From an uncultured Clostridia bacterium (GTDB lineage Bacteria; Bacillota; Clostridia; HGM11514), in assembly GCA_902478725.1 (NCBI GenBank), contig CABSMD010000044.1:1-14252 (forward strand): a stretch of 14,252 bases of DNA. Direction: 5' to 3'. The position numbers were made by a program, and so were the translations under genes. The notes beneath the pieces were generated by a model. The model did not search any database and had not been told where the DNA came from. It was given only the letters and a program-made list of their open reading frames with translations. Of the stretch, positions 6,762-14,221 are shown one piece after another. Within the stretch, counting starts at the first letter, position 1, and every line of letters begins with the position of its first letter.

Positions 6762-7976
6762 CTATTGCCGTCCCTCTCCGGCGACCGGCAGCAGAACGGT
6801 GAACACACTGCCGCCGCTTTTATTGGAAGATACATAAATTCTGCCTTCCTGCTTTTCAATAATGGTTTTCACAATGGCCAGGCCAAGTCCGCAGCCGCCG
6901 ATGTCGCGCGAACGAGACTGATCCACACGGTAAAACGCATCAAAAATATACTCCGTTTCTTCGGAAGGAATCCCTATCCCCGTGTCCGACACAGTGATTT
7001 TTACCATATCGTCCTCCGGTTTGGTGGCAATCCCGATATGACCGCGGCGGACATTGTACTTGACCGCGTTTTCGATTAAGTTGTAGAAGGCACGGTACAG
7101 TAGGGCATAATCCCCCCAAACGAAGCCATCGCCTTTCACACTTACATTCAGTTCCTTTTCTGAAATAACCGGTATGAGCTCATTCAAAACATCCTCAAAC
7201 AGATGTTCCAGCGCAACCGGCTCACTGTCCTCCGGCTTTTCGGCGGCATTCATAACAAGCAGCTCCTCCACCAGCCCGATCAGACGGTTCGTATTCCGGC
7301 TTGCAACGGCGACCGCGTCACGGAACTCCTCAACGGTTGGGGTTTCATCCAATTGCAGCACTTCAAGGTTCGTCCGCATACAGGCCAGCGGTGTTTTGAG
7401 CTCATGCGCCGCGGCCGCGGAAAAATTTTTCTGCTGGGTGAAAGCACGCTCCAGACGCTCCAGCATATGGTTATACGAACCGGCCAAGAGTGCAATCTCC
7501 CGGCTTGCCCCATCCGTTACCACCCGTGCGGAGAGGTTGTTGCCATCAATCTCCCCCATCGCGGCCGCAAGGCTGCGCACAGGCCGGAGTGCCCGGCCCG
7601 TCAGGAAAAAGATGGCCGCGATCCCCAGCAGGGCAAGGACCGCCATGATCAGAAGGCCCGAATTCACAAAGCTTTTTCGGCGGACGGTTGCGATAAAATA
7701 GGCAGTCGCCCCCTCATGCCCCCTTACGCTTATATCATCCGGCCTGGGCAATGACGGAGGCGTAAACTCCACTGCAGCAGCCGTATCGTCGTATAAAACC
7801 GTATCATCTATATCAAGCGTCACGGACTGCATCTGCGCCTCCTGCAGGTCATGCACAAAAAAACGGTCCAGGTTATAGTTCGACGCCAAGGTCAATCCCC
7901 CGGCAATCGCCACCAGAACAATAGCGGACAGGATCGTGATTTTCGCCCTGAGCGAGATCGCTTTCAACCATTTCAT
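6762..7976 (-). CDS. sensor histidine kinase, HAMP-HisKA-HATPase type
   Basis: 404 residues. A first membrane segment (about 12-31), an extracytoplasmic loop of about 70 residues with many acidic residues, and a second segment (107-127) are followed by a HAMP linker (128-180). The H-box is FSAAAAHELKTPL with phospho-acceptor H191; the usual -ASHE- is -AAHE- here. The ATP-binding domain has NLIENAVKY (N303), DTGIGI (331-336), the F-box YIFDAFYR and GGCGLGLAI (360-368), so it is intact. The start codon overlaps the regulator's stop in an ATGA, showing co-translation with the response regulator. The sensed signal is unknown: the short loop has no recognisable domain. Given the neighbouring secreted acidic protein, a cell-surface signal is likely. 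The transcript ends at the hairpin 6703-6735. Confidence 0.95.
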   Translation of the reverse strand: MKWLKAISLRAKITILSAIVLVAIAGGLTLASNYNLDRFFVHDLQEAQMQSVTLDIDDTVLYDDTAAAVEFTPPSLPRPDDISVRGHEGATAYFIATVRRKSFVNSGLLIMAVLALLGIAAIFFLTGRALRPVRSLAAAMGEIDGNNLSARVVTDGASREIALLAGSYNHMLERLERAFTQQKNFSAAAAHELKTPLACMRTNLEVLQLDETPTVEEFRDAVAVASRNTNRLIGLVEELLVMNAAEKPEDSEPVALEHLFEDVLNELIPVISEKELNVSVKGDGFVWGDYALLYRAFYNLIENAVKYNVRRGHIGIATKPEDDMVKITVSDTGIGIPSEETEYIFDAFYRVDQSRSRDIGGCGLGLAIVKTIIEKQEGRIYVSSNKSGGSVFTVLLPVAGEGRQ

Positions 7977-8641
7977 CCAGTATCACCTCCCCGAACGGTA
8001 TACCCGACACCCCGTATATTTCGAATCATATCGGATGGAAGCTTACGCCGCAGGGTGTGGATATGAACCTTGACAGCATTTGAAAACAGGTCGGCCCCGC
8101 TGTCGTAGACATGCTCGATCAGTTCCTCGGTACTGACGGTCCTGTCCCGGTTCAGCATCAAAAACTCCAAAATGGCAAACTCCGTTCTGGTAAGATCCAG
8201 CGCGATGCCGTCCTCATAGGCACAACGCCGCGCCGTATCCACCTCCACACGGCCGCAGGCAAGCCGCACGTCGTCCTGCACAAACCGGCGCCGCAGAAGG
8301 CTGCGGATCCGCGCCTCCAGTTCATCGAAATGGAACGGCTTGACCAGATAATCATTCGCCCCCATATCCAGCCCGGCGATGCGGTCTTCCACTCCGTTGC
8401 GGGCCGACAGGATCAGTACACGCAGTTCCTTGTCCTCCCGGCGAAGCTCTTTTAAAAGGGTAAGCCCATCCATACCGGGCAGATTCAAGTCCAACACCAT
8501 CAAATCGTAGTCATTGATGAATGCCAGTTCTGCCCCTTCAGCACCGTCCGCGGCCGTATCCACCGCATAGCCCTTTTTCTCCAGCCCGCGCTTTAAGGCG
8601 TCGCGCAGATCCTTTTCATCCTCCACCAGCAATAGTTTCAT
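7973..8641 (-). CDS. OmpR/PhoB-family response regulator
   Basis: Counting from ATG 8641, the protein has 222 residues. An N-terminal receiver opens with MKLLLVEDEKDL and has phospho-acceptor D51 (in VLDLNLPGMDG) and K101 (in LVKPF). A C-terminal winged helix follows, with LTRTEFAILEFLM, a recognition-helix region SNAVKVHIHTLRRKL and the closing IRGVGYTVR typical of the OmpR class. The frame also opens at GTG 8648-8650, but ATG 8641 gives the canonical N-terminus and has GAGGTG 6 nt before it. It pairs with the overlapping histidine kinase. A strong hairpin (8663-8686) lies just ahead of its ribosome site, downstream of the small secreted protein gene. TTAAGGG repeats in front of that gene are the best candidate for its own binding site. 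Confidence 0.96.
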   Translation of the reverse strand: MKLLLVEDEKDLRDALKRGLEKKGYAVDTAADGAEGAELAFINDYDLMVLDLNLPGMDGLTLLKELRREDKELRVLILSARNGVEDRIAGLDMGANDYLVKPFHFDELEARIRSLLRRRFVQDDVRLACGRVEVDTARRCAYEDGIALDLTRTEFAILEFLMLNRDRTVSTEELIEHVYDSGADLFSNAVKVHIHTLRRKLPSDMIRNIRGVGYTVRGGDTG

Positions 8642-8662
8642 ATGTCCCACCTCAAATCAGAC

Positions 8663-8686
8663 GGCCATACGGTTTCCCGTATGGCC
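8663..8686 (-). promoter_or_regulatory. perfect hairpin between small secreted protein gene and response regulator gene
   Basis: GGCCATACGG and CCGTATGGCC form a 10-bp stem with a TTTC loop. TCAG/CTGA can extend the stem past a 2-nt bulge. On the minus strand it is followed by GTCTGATTTGAGG, with no real U-run, so it would be a weak terminator. It ends 21 nt before the response regulator ATG. Possible jobs are partial termination that sets the small-protein to regulator ratio, mRNA 3'-end protection after processing, or translation control. Confidence 0.6.
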
Positions 8687-8713
8687 TGATTTACAATCGA
8701 AAGACTTGTGTTA

Positions 8714-8731
8714 CCTGCTTTTATAAGCAGG
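8714..8731. repeat. short hairpin in the 3' region of the small secreted protein gene transcript
   Basis: CCTGCTT (8714-8720) and AAGCAGG (8725-8731) form a 7-bp stem around TTAT, about 34 bp after the stop of the small secreted protein. No U-tract follows on either strand. Together with the stronger hairpin at 8663-8686 it makes a two-hairpin gap before the response regulator. Confidence 0.4.
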
Positions 8732-8764
8732 CCTATGTATTCGGTTCTCGGATGCCAAACCGTT

Positions 8765-9112
8765 TTAATCGTTAACGATGGAAATGGTATACCCTTGTGC
8801 ATCCGTCTGTCCACCGTCCAGCGTCAATTCGCCGCCAGCCTGCTCAAAGTTAATTTTAATCTCATTGCCATCCTGATCAAAAACGACAATCTTGCCGTCC
8901 TCATCCATCTCAAAAGAATAGGTCCGCGAATTCTCCTCGCCGACGTCACTGCCATCTATGACCACAGCCTCCGCTTTCGATACAGAAATCTCTGCCGTGG
9001 AATAACCGACGTCTTGCGTATCCCCATCCGCCGCAAAGGACGGAACCATTGTTGAGACAACCATCACCGCCACCGCCATCAACAATGCACCAATCTTCCT
9101 TACTTGTTTCAT
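8765..9112 (-). CDS. small acidic secreted protein, unknown family
   Basis: 115 residues. Residues 1-27 are a signal peptide: MKQVRK, a hydrophobic Ala/Val/Met core, then VPSFA before a probable cleavage. The mature part of about 88 residues is very acidic, with 21 Asp/Glu against 4 Lys/Arg, and has no Cys, no anchor and no LPXTG motif. It reads like one small beta-rich domain, with alternating segments such as TYSFEMDEDGKIVVFDQDG and GYTISIVND at the end; the DEDGK/DQDGN turns could bind a divalent cation, which is a guess. The ribosome site is a full AAAGGAGGT 7 nt before the ATG. The gene sits directly upstream of the two-component system on the same strand, behind a promoter with response-regulator-like repeats. 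It is therefore plausibly an induced output of, or a ligand or accessory for, that system. I recognise no family. Confidence 0.8.
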   Translation of the reverse strand: MKQVRKIGALLMAVAVMVVSTMVPSFAADGDTQDVGYSTAEISVSKAEAVVIDGSDVGEENSRTYSFEMDEDGKIVVFDQDGNEIKINFEQAGGELTLDGGQTDAQGYTISIVND

Positions 9113-9154
9113 ACGTATTACCTCCTTTTAATTGTGTCTCCCGATTGCATACCC

Positions 9155-9190
9155 AGTATACCAAAAGGAGAATTAAGGGTTGGTTAAGGG
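9155..9190 (-). promoter_or_regulatory. activator-type promoter with 11-bp-spaced repeats ahead of the small secreted protein gene
   Basis: The minus strand has a good -10, TATACT (9155-9160), but no -35. In its place are two direct repeats, TTAAGGG on the plus strand at 9173-9179 and 9184-9190, exactly 11 bp apart. Tandem half-sites one helical turn apart, overlapping the -35, are how OmpR/PhoB-type regulators activate transcription. The adjacent response regulator is the obvious candidate to bind. Readthrough past the hairpin at 8663-8686 would make this an autoregulated operon. Confidence 0.65.
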
Positions 9191-9201
9191 GATAAAAATT
9201 C

Positions 9202-9330
9202 TTATTTTATGATTACGGCGGCGGTTTCTTCTAAACAAAAATCAAGTTACGGCAATTTATTTACTGTTGAAAAGTGAATTGCTTACAGTATACCGTATGT
9301 CGCCGTAAAAAACAAATGGTAAATACAACT
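9202..9330. other. AT-rich intergenic stretch with repeated TTACGGC motifs
   Basis: TTACGGC occurs at 9213-9219 and 9247-9253 (34 bp apart) and inverted as CGCCGTAA at 9301-9308. TACTGT (9262-9267) and ACAGTA (9285-9290) form another inverted pair. The minus strand also reads TATACT at 9287-9292 with a poor -35 (TTGTTT, 17-bp spacing), which could start a longer leader or a small RNA towards the small-protein gene. I see no coding sequence here. Confidence 0.3.
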
Positions 9331-9355
9331 AATGCCGGCGCGGTGCGCCGGCATT
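9314..9355 (-). terminator. Rho-independent terminator of the hybrid histidine kinase gene
   Basis: AATGCCGGCGC (9331-9341) and GCGCCGGCATT (9345-9355) form a perfect 11-bp, G+C-rich stem with a GGT loop, 33 bp after the kinase stop. On the minus strand it is followed by a moderately U-rich run (AGTTGTATTTACC), then further T-runs. Confidence 0.8.
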
Positions 9356-9388
9356 GCAATGGTAGCAGATTTTATACACAGAATATGA

Positions 9389-12300
9389 TTACGCTCCGCC
9401 GGACAGGAATGCATTCAGGGTCGCGTAGAGTGTTTTGACATCTAACGGCTTTGAAATATGGGCGTTCATACCGGCCGCGCGGCTTTTTGCCTCATCTTCC
9501 GCAAAGGCATTGGCCGTCATGGCCAGGATCGGGACTATGCGGGCATCAGGACGATCCAGCGCCCGAATCCGCCTGGTCGCCTCGCACCCATCCATGCGCG
9601 GCATCTGCACATCCATCAGCACTAAGTCATAGTAGTCCTGGCTGGAACGCTGGAACATCTCCACTGCCTCAACACCGTCCTCCGCAGTCTCCATATCCGC
9701 CCCAGTATCACCAATCAGCTCAACTGCGATCTCGCGATTCAACGCATTATCCTCGACCAGCAAAATACGCTTGCCGCTAAAATCATATTCAGTCAAACCG
9801 TTGACCTGAGCTTCGTTAAGCGGATGGTCCTGTCTGATACAGGAGAGGGCCTCGGCGACGGTGGACGCAAACAATGGTTTTGCAATCACGCATACCGCAC
9901 CCGCCTTTGTTGCTTCCTGTTGGATCCCGGCAACATCACAAGCGGCGGTCAATATTACCGAAACAGCACCAGCACTGCGGACACGCCGCGTAAGCTCCAG
10001 CCCATCGATACCCGGCATCTTCCAGTCGACAAAGCATACATCGAAATCCTGTCCCTGGATATGCGCCTCCTCCACCTTTGAAACGGCCTGGTATCCGTCA
10101 TCCACCCAGTCCGCCTGAATCCGCATTTTCTGAAGCAGACCGGCAACATACTCACAGGTATCCCGATCGTCATCCGCCACCAGAACCCGCAAGTTATCAA
10201 ACGTGCCCATAGCGGCCTGCCTCTCGCTTCTGCCAAACGGTAATTCAACGATGAACGTACTTCCGGCACCCAACGTACTTTCCACATGGATGCTGCCTCC
10301 CATCAGTTCGGCAAACCGCTTGACAATGGAAAGGCCCAGGCCGGTACCGCCATATTTACTGGCGACATCCGCATTTTCCTGTTCAAAAGATTCAAAAATC
10401 TTATCAAGCTTTTCTTCCGCAATCCCGCAGCCCGTATCAGCCACCGCAAAACACAGCCGCACTTCGTCCGGCCCGGATAGGATTTGGGACACCCGCAGCC
10501 GGATGGAACCGCCGTCCGGGGTAAATTTCAGCGCATTGGACAGGAGGTTGGACAGAATCTGACCCAGGCGCAGAGAATCCCCCACCAGAGCCTCGTCCAC
10601 CTCGTTTACCAGCACCGTTTCGTAATCGATCCCCTTGCTTTGGGCCTGACCGCAATAGACGCTTGCAAGCCCCTCCAAAAAGGCACGGAAATCAAAGGTT
10701 TCGTGTCTGATCTCTACCTTACCGCTTTCAATCTTGGACATGTCCAGCACATCGTTGATGAGGGCGAGCAGGTGTTTTGAAGAGAGAGACACCTTATGCA
10801 AACAATCCGCCAGCTTTTCGGTATTGTCCAGGTTTTGCATCGCGATGGCGCTCATGCCGATAATCCCGTTCATCGGCGTTCGTATCTCATGGCTCATACG
10901 GGAGAGAAATTCACCCTTGGCCCGGCTTGCCGCCTCAACTTTCTCCAAATTGCTTTGCATGACGGCAGCCTTCATCCGTGCCCGGCCGACCAACAGAACC
11001 GAGACAACCAGAATCAGCAAAACGAACGCCACAATGGCCACAAACAGGATCGGATTGGAATAGATCATTTCCGTAAGGGAGAAACGGCTCACGCCAATTG
11101 AAACCATGTTTCGGTTCAGTATTGCGGCCTTTTCCTCGCTGGACAGATTATTAATAGCCTTATTGAGTATCGTGAGCAGGCTCGGGTCCACGGGACGGGC
11201 CAGCGCGAAACAAACATCATCCTGATCGTTGACGAGGCTCACTGGTACGAGATTGGAAAAATGATACCGCTGGATTTCCTTCTCCAACCGCGCAGACTGG
11301 CCATAGATAAAATCGGCCTCCCCACGATCCACCGCTGAAAGCGCCTCGGTGATGTTAGGATAGGTCAGAACTTTCGAAGCAGACACACCGTTTGGCAGCG
11401 GCCGTCCTTCTATTACCGCCCCCGTCAGCCCCGCATCCGGATAGCTGGAGGCTTTGTTGCGCACAACGATGTTATTCATACTAGCATATCCCGCTGACAG
11501 CGCCAGACCTTGATGGGAAGCATCCTCATCATCTCCCAGGAAAAAGCCAAGAATATCGGCTTCCCCCTGCTGTACCAGACGGACCGCATCCATATAGGTT
11601 TCTGTTTGGACAAGAGTAAATTCCAGACCAGTAAACGCCTTGATTTTATCAAGTACCTCCGGCATTACGCCGGGATGCAAATCTTCCGACGTATTCGAAC
11701 AAAATAAGGGATGCCATTCCTCCGGTATGGCCACGGTCACAGTACCCTTCTGCCGGATGTACGCCAAGTCCTCCTCATTGAGCTGAATATCGACCAGCCG
11801 ATCCGGAAAATTTTTAGCATAACATTCGGCGGCAAAATTAGGGTTGGCATCTAAGATTCGCCCTAACGCCATATTCAGACCATCCAATATCTCCTGATTG
11901 CCCGGGGTAGTTACAATATAGTAAGGCTGCGCATCGTAAGATACAACCACCCGCAACGTATCGCTGTTCTCAAGCAGATTACCAAGCAGAAGGTCCACCT
12001 CGCCGCTTTCCAGATGGGAATAGAGATTCCCATTACCTGACATATCCTCATATTTAAAATATCGAATGGGGCAGTCCATATCGTTGATCGCCAGGAATTC
12101 TTTGAGACGGCGGATATTTTCTGTTGCCCGTTCGTACACACCGATGGTTTTTCCGTTCATGCTCTGTAAGTCATAACTGTGAATACTATTGTCGTCACGC
12201 CGAGCCAGCAGTGTGGAACGGTTGTAGCCTGTGTTATAATCCGGATAAGCAAAACTATTTTCAAGGGCAGGCAGATAGTAGGCCCCACCTATCAGATCAT

Positions 12301-12583
12301 ATTCCCCGGCTGCAAACTCGTTCAGCATTGTCTGACTAGTCGTGTCTATGTACTCATACTCCCAGCCGGTATACTTTGCAATTTCATTGAGATAATCCAC
12401 TATCATGCCATGACGGCTGCCGTCCGGCGCTGTTTCGCTCAGCCCGTCCATCGGTGGGAAAGCGACCCGAAGCACACGTTTTTCATGGTTCTCCGCCAAT
12501 ACAGGAGAATACAATGCCAATAGCAACAATACCACTATTGATACCGCCACAATTCGACGTGTTGTTTTGGTCAAACCGTTCAT
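9389..12583 (-). CDS. BvgS/EvgS-type hybrid sensor histidine kinase with two periplasmic-binding-type sensor domains and two receivers
   Basis: 1064 residues. A signal peptide/anchor (about 8-30) is followed by two extracytoplasmic SBP-bac-3 (venus-flytrap) domains, about 36-262 and 280-495. The first opens with VLRVAFPPMDG and has GEYDLIGGAYYLP; the second opens with GTVTVAIPEEWHPLF and has GEADILGF and GEADFIYG. A membrane span lies at 511-533. The kinase core has SRMSHEIRTPMNGI (H565), N-box LSNALKFTPDGG (N683), ADTGCGI (715-721) and GGTGLGL (745-751). Receiver 1 has DDD 804-806, D853, T879 and K902. Receiver 2 has ED 944-945, D991, T1023 and K1045. Both receivers look complete. There is no PAS, HAMP, Hpt or output domain, so a separate phosphotransfer protein or regulator must exist elsewhere. 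The flytrap domains probably sense amino acids or similar small polar ligands. The start ATG has a modest AAAGGGG site 10 nt upstream. It is transcribed alone, with its own promoter and terminator. Confidence 0.95.
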   Translation of the reverse strand: MNGLTKTTRRIVAVSIVVLLLLALYSPVLAENHEKRVLRVAFPPMDGLSETAPDGSRHGMIVDYLNEIAKYTGWEYEYIDTTSQTMLNEFAAGEYDLIGGAYYLPALENSFAYPDYNTGYNRSTLLARRDDNSIHSYDLQSMNGKTIGVYERATENIRRLKEFLAINDMDCPIRYFKYEDMSGNGNLYSHLESGEVDLLLGNLLENSDTLRVVVSYDAQPYYIVTTPGNQEILDGLNMALGRILDANPNFAAECYAKNFPDRLVDIQLNEEDLAYIRQKGTVTVAIPEEWHPLFCSNTSEDLHPGVMPEVLDKIKAFTGLEFTLVQTETYMDAVRLVQQGEADILGFFLGDDEDASHQGLALSAGYASMNNIVVRNKASSYPDAGLTGAVIEGRPLPNGVSASKVLTYPNITEALSAVDRGEADFIYGQSARLEKEIQRYHFSNLVPVSLVNDQDDVCFALARPVDPSLLTILNKAINNLSSEEKAAILNRNMVSIGVSRFSLTEMIYSNPILFVAIVAFVLLILVVSVLLVGRARMKAAVMQSNLEKVEAASRAKGEFLSRMSHEIRTPMNGIIGMSAIAMQNLDNTEKLADCLHKVSLSSKHLLALINDVLDMSKIESGKVEIRHETFDFRAFLEGLASVYCGQAQSKGIDYETVLVNEVDEALVGDSLRLGQILSNLLSNALKFTPDGGSIRLRVSQILSGPDEVRLCFAVADTGCGIAEEKLDKIFESFEQENADVASKYGGTGLGLSIVKRFAELMGGSIHVESTLGAGSTFIVELPFGRSERQAAMGTFDNLRVLVADDDRDTCEYVAGLLQKMRIQADWVDDGYQAVSKVEEAHIQGQDFDVCFVDWKMPGIDGLELTRRVRSAGAVSVILTAACDVAGIQQEATKAGAVCVIAKPLFASTVAEALSCIRQDHPLNEAQVNGLTEYDFSGKRILLVEDNALNREIAVELIGDTGADMETAEDGVEAVEMFQRSSQDYYDLVLMDVQMPRMDGCEATRRIRALDRPDARIVPILAMTANAFAEDEAKSRAAGMNAHISKPLDVKTLYATLNAFLSGGA

Positions 12584-12643
12584 GAGCGTTGAGCCCCTTT
12601 CATTTCATAAGCAAAAAATTCCATAATTTTGTTATATTCAACA

Positions 12644-12667
12644 TTATTTTAACATAGTTTAAAATAA
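12644..12667. promoter_or_regulatory. inverted repeat over the -10 and spacer of the hybrid kinase promoter
   Basis: TTATTTTAA (12644-12652) and TTAAAATAA (12659-12667) are perfect 9-bp arms around a 6-nt centre. They cover the proposed -10 and spacer. Either an operator or simply an AT-rich symmetric stretch. Confidence 0.4.
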
Positions 12668-12674
12668 TATGCAA
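12646..12674 (-). promoter_or_regulatory. probable promoter of the hybrid histidine kinase gene
   Basis: The minus strand reads TTGCAT (12669-12674), a 17-nt spacer and TAAAAT (12646-12651), about 63 nt before the start codon, in a very AT-rich gap. The -35 is weak beyond its TTG. The element is covered by two palindromes, so it is probably regulated. Confidence 0.5.
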
Positions 12675-12686
12675 TTTTAAAATTGC
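12671..12686. promoter_or_regulatory. 16-bp perfect palindrome overlapping the -35 of the hybrid kinase promoter
   Basis: GCAATTTTAAAATTGC is fully self-complementary, overlaps the -35 and lies 4 bp from the inverted repeat 12644-12667. It is 38 bp beyond the stop of the O-antigen ligase-type gene, so a weak terminator for that gene is the alternative, but it has no loop and is AT-rich. A regulator-binding site fits better. Confidence 0.45.
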
Positions 12687-12730
12687 CCAGAGTATCCGCT
12701 ATAAGTCTGTTGAACCCCACCGCCCGAATT

Positions 12731-14044
12731 TTATTTCTCTATATCAGACAAGCCTGCCGCCCGCCCTCCTGCTACATCCTTTTCATCCGCTTTTTTTACA
12801 GAACCGAGCAGTCCAAATAAGATCCAAAACAACAGCATTGTCCGCAAGGTATTTAACGGGCAGTCAGTAAGGCCGCATAAAAGCATTGCCACCATACCTG
12901 CGCTCAGTGAGGCGGTTAAAACCTGTATGGGTTTACTTTTTTGGCGAAATCTCCGCAACGCACCTATCATGTTATGGAAAATTGCTCCCATGAAGCTAAC
13001 AAGACCAAATATCCCCATCTCGCACCACGTTTGTACAAAGATATTGTGCGAGTGGTAAAAACGGTAGACGGGATCTAAATAGGCCGGCCAATAGCTTTGG
13101 TGAATCACATTCTGTACTGTAACCAACCCCAGCCCCGCACCGGATACCGGCCGGTCCGCGAGCAACTGCAGGCTCGAATGCAAAAGCAGGCCCCTATAAC
13201 TGATTGAGGTATCCTTGGGATTGAAAATGGTTAAAAACCGGTCTTTGATGCTGCTGGGCAAAAACGGTATTGCGATCACACCGAGTAACAAAAAAACAGG
13301 GATCAGCTTAGGCTTCCATATCACTATAAAAAGAAAAAGTCCGGCCGCAAACCCAAACCAGGCGCCACGCGAATAGGTCATCATAAGCGCCACAACGCCA
13401 AGGAGGAACGAAACTGCACCGAACGCCCCGCGCAGGCGTGACTGGCTGATGAGCATGTAGGCCGCCACGACGGGCAGCAGCGACGCCAATGTAAAGGCAT
13501 AGATATTGGGATTGCCGAAAACGGACTCGACACGCCCCGGCATATTCTGATTCACCGCCAAATTGGTAAAGCTCGGGTTTACCGCTACACCCTGTAGCCG
13601 CTGCATGACCGCAATAATGGCTGTCAGGAGCAAACCAAACGCCGCAACCCCGAGGATACGCCTGATTTGCCTGTATGTAAGCTCGCCCGCATACAGGACG
13701 CAGGCCATAAAAATCCCGCTAAAATAGTAAGGCAGATAGGATAAGCTCAGCCGTTGATTGGTAGAAAATAGAACCGCCGCCAGCAACGAGACAGCAAAGG
13801 CTACAAACCAGATATTTCCGCGCAGCCACTTTAAAAAACTCCGTTTCTTCTCGATCCAGCTTGCCACACATACCAAAAACAGCAAAAATGTAATGATTGG
13901 AAAAACGACATAGTAAAAGTCCAGCTGCCCATATGTCCTGTCCCATATGTCTGTTGGTGTAAGCAGGATAAATAACAAAATCGCAGCCAAGATATAATCC
14001 AGATATTTTTTCACCAGCATCGGAATTTTAACTATTAGTTTCAT
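12731..14044 (-). CDS. O-antigen ligase/polymerase (Wzy_C-type) family membrane protein
   Basis: 437 residues counting from ATG 14044, with ten or more hydrophobic segments spread over residues 16-412 and a short hydrophilic tail. The diagnostic Wzy_C region is MTYSRGAWFGFAAGLFLF (222-239), a large extracytoplasmic loop (about 262-330) and RFYHSHNIFVQTWCEMGIFGL (328-348) with H331 and H333. These proteins join or polymerise lipid-linked glycans on the outer face of the membrane; in Gram-positives they serve capsule, exopolysaccharide or glycan-linked protein pathways. The frame also opens at GTG 14048-14050, but ATG 14044 has GGAAGG 6 nt upstream and is preferred. No other glycan-assembly gene is in view on this side, so the substrate cannot be guessed. 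No strong terminator follows it. Confidence 0.9.
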   Translation of the reverse strand: MKLIVKIPMLVKKYLDYILAAILLFILLTPTDIWDRTYGQLDFYYVVFPIITFLLFLVCVASWIEKKRSFLKWLRGNIWFVAFAVSLLAAVLFSTNQRLSLSYLPYYFSGIFMACVLYAGELTYRQIRRILGVAAFGLLLTAIIAVMQRLQGVAVNPSFTNLAVNQNMPGRVESVFGNPNIYAFTLASLLPVVAAYMLISQSRLRGAFGAVSFLLGVVALMMTYSRGAWFGFAAGLFLFIVIWKPKLIPVFLLLGVIAIPFLPSSIKDRFLTIFNPKDTSISYRGLLLHSSLQLLADRPVSGAGLGLVTVQNVIHQSYWPAYLDPVYRFYHSHNIFVQTWCEMGIFGLVSFMGAIFHNMIGALRRFRQKSKPIQVLTASLSAGMVAMLLCGLTDCPLNTLRTMLLFWILFGLLGSVKKADEKDVAGGRAAGLSDIEK

Positions 14045-14075
14045 AAACACCCTTCCAATCCTGAATACAGAAGTT

Positions 14076-14177
14076 TTAATAGGAAATGGTTATTGTTTTC
14101 AATGATTCATCCCAGCCTACCGCAGCGCCGAAGTTCGCATTTTCAATAGAATCAATTATTTCATTTTCAACCCTAAG
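14076..14177 (-). pseudogene. C-terminal remnant of a copper-amine-oxidase-N-type repeat protein
   Basis: In one minus-strand frame, ending at TAA 14076-14078, the last residues read FGAAVGWDESLKTITISY. This is the characteristic end of the Cu_amine_oxidN1 domain (LGA-V-WDE-TKTVTI), a module common in exported proteins of Bacillota. The frame stays open to the window edge at 14252, but the residues upstream of about 14145 do not resemble the domain and the frame crosses a terminator-like hairpin. I therefore read it as a decayed gene fragment. The alternative is the true 3' end of a gene that starts outside the window. Confidence 0.4.
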
Positions 14178-14221
14178 AAAAGAAACCCGCCAAAAAAGCG
14201 TTTGTTTTTTCGGCAGGTTTC
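14174..14221 (-). terminator. terminator-like hairpin near the right edge
   Basis: GAAACC-C-GCC-AAAAAA (14182-14197) pairs with TTTTTT-C-GGC-A-GGTTTC (14205-14221), a 15-bp stem with one mismatch and one bulge around a 7-nt loop. On the minus strand it is followed by TTTTCTT. It probably ends transcription of a gene beyond the right edge. Confidence 0.65.

Noticed and set aside
7174..7754. Plus-strand frames of 175 and 183 codons within the histidine kinase gene
   Set aside because: Antisense to the kinase core. They are Ser/Arg-rich or otherwise featureless translations.
8663..8686. Strong hairpin as a full Rho-independent terminator
   Set aside because: No U-run follows on either strand, and it sits directly in front of the response regulator's ribosome site. 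I list it as a regulatory hairpin instead.
12671..12686. Palindrome as terminator of the O-antigen ligase-type gene
   Set aside because: It has no loop, a stem that is mostly A-T, and no distinct U-run, and it overlaps a promoter-like -35.
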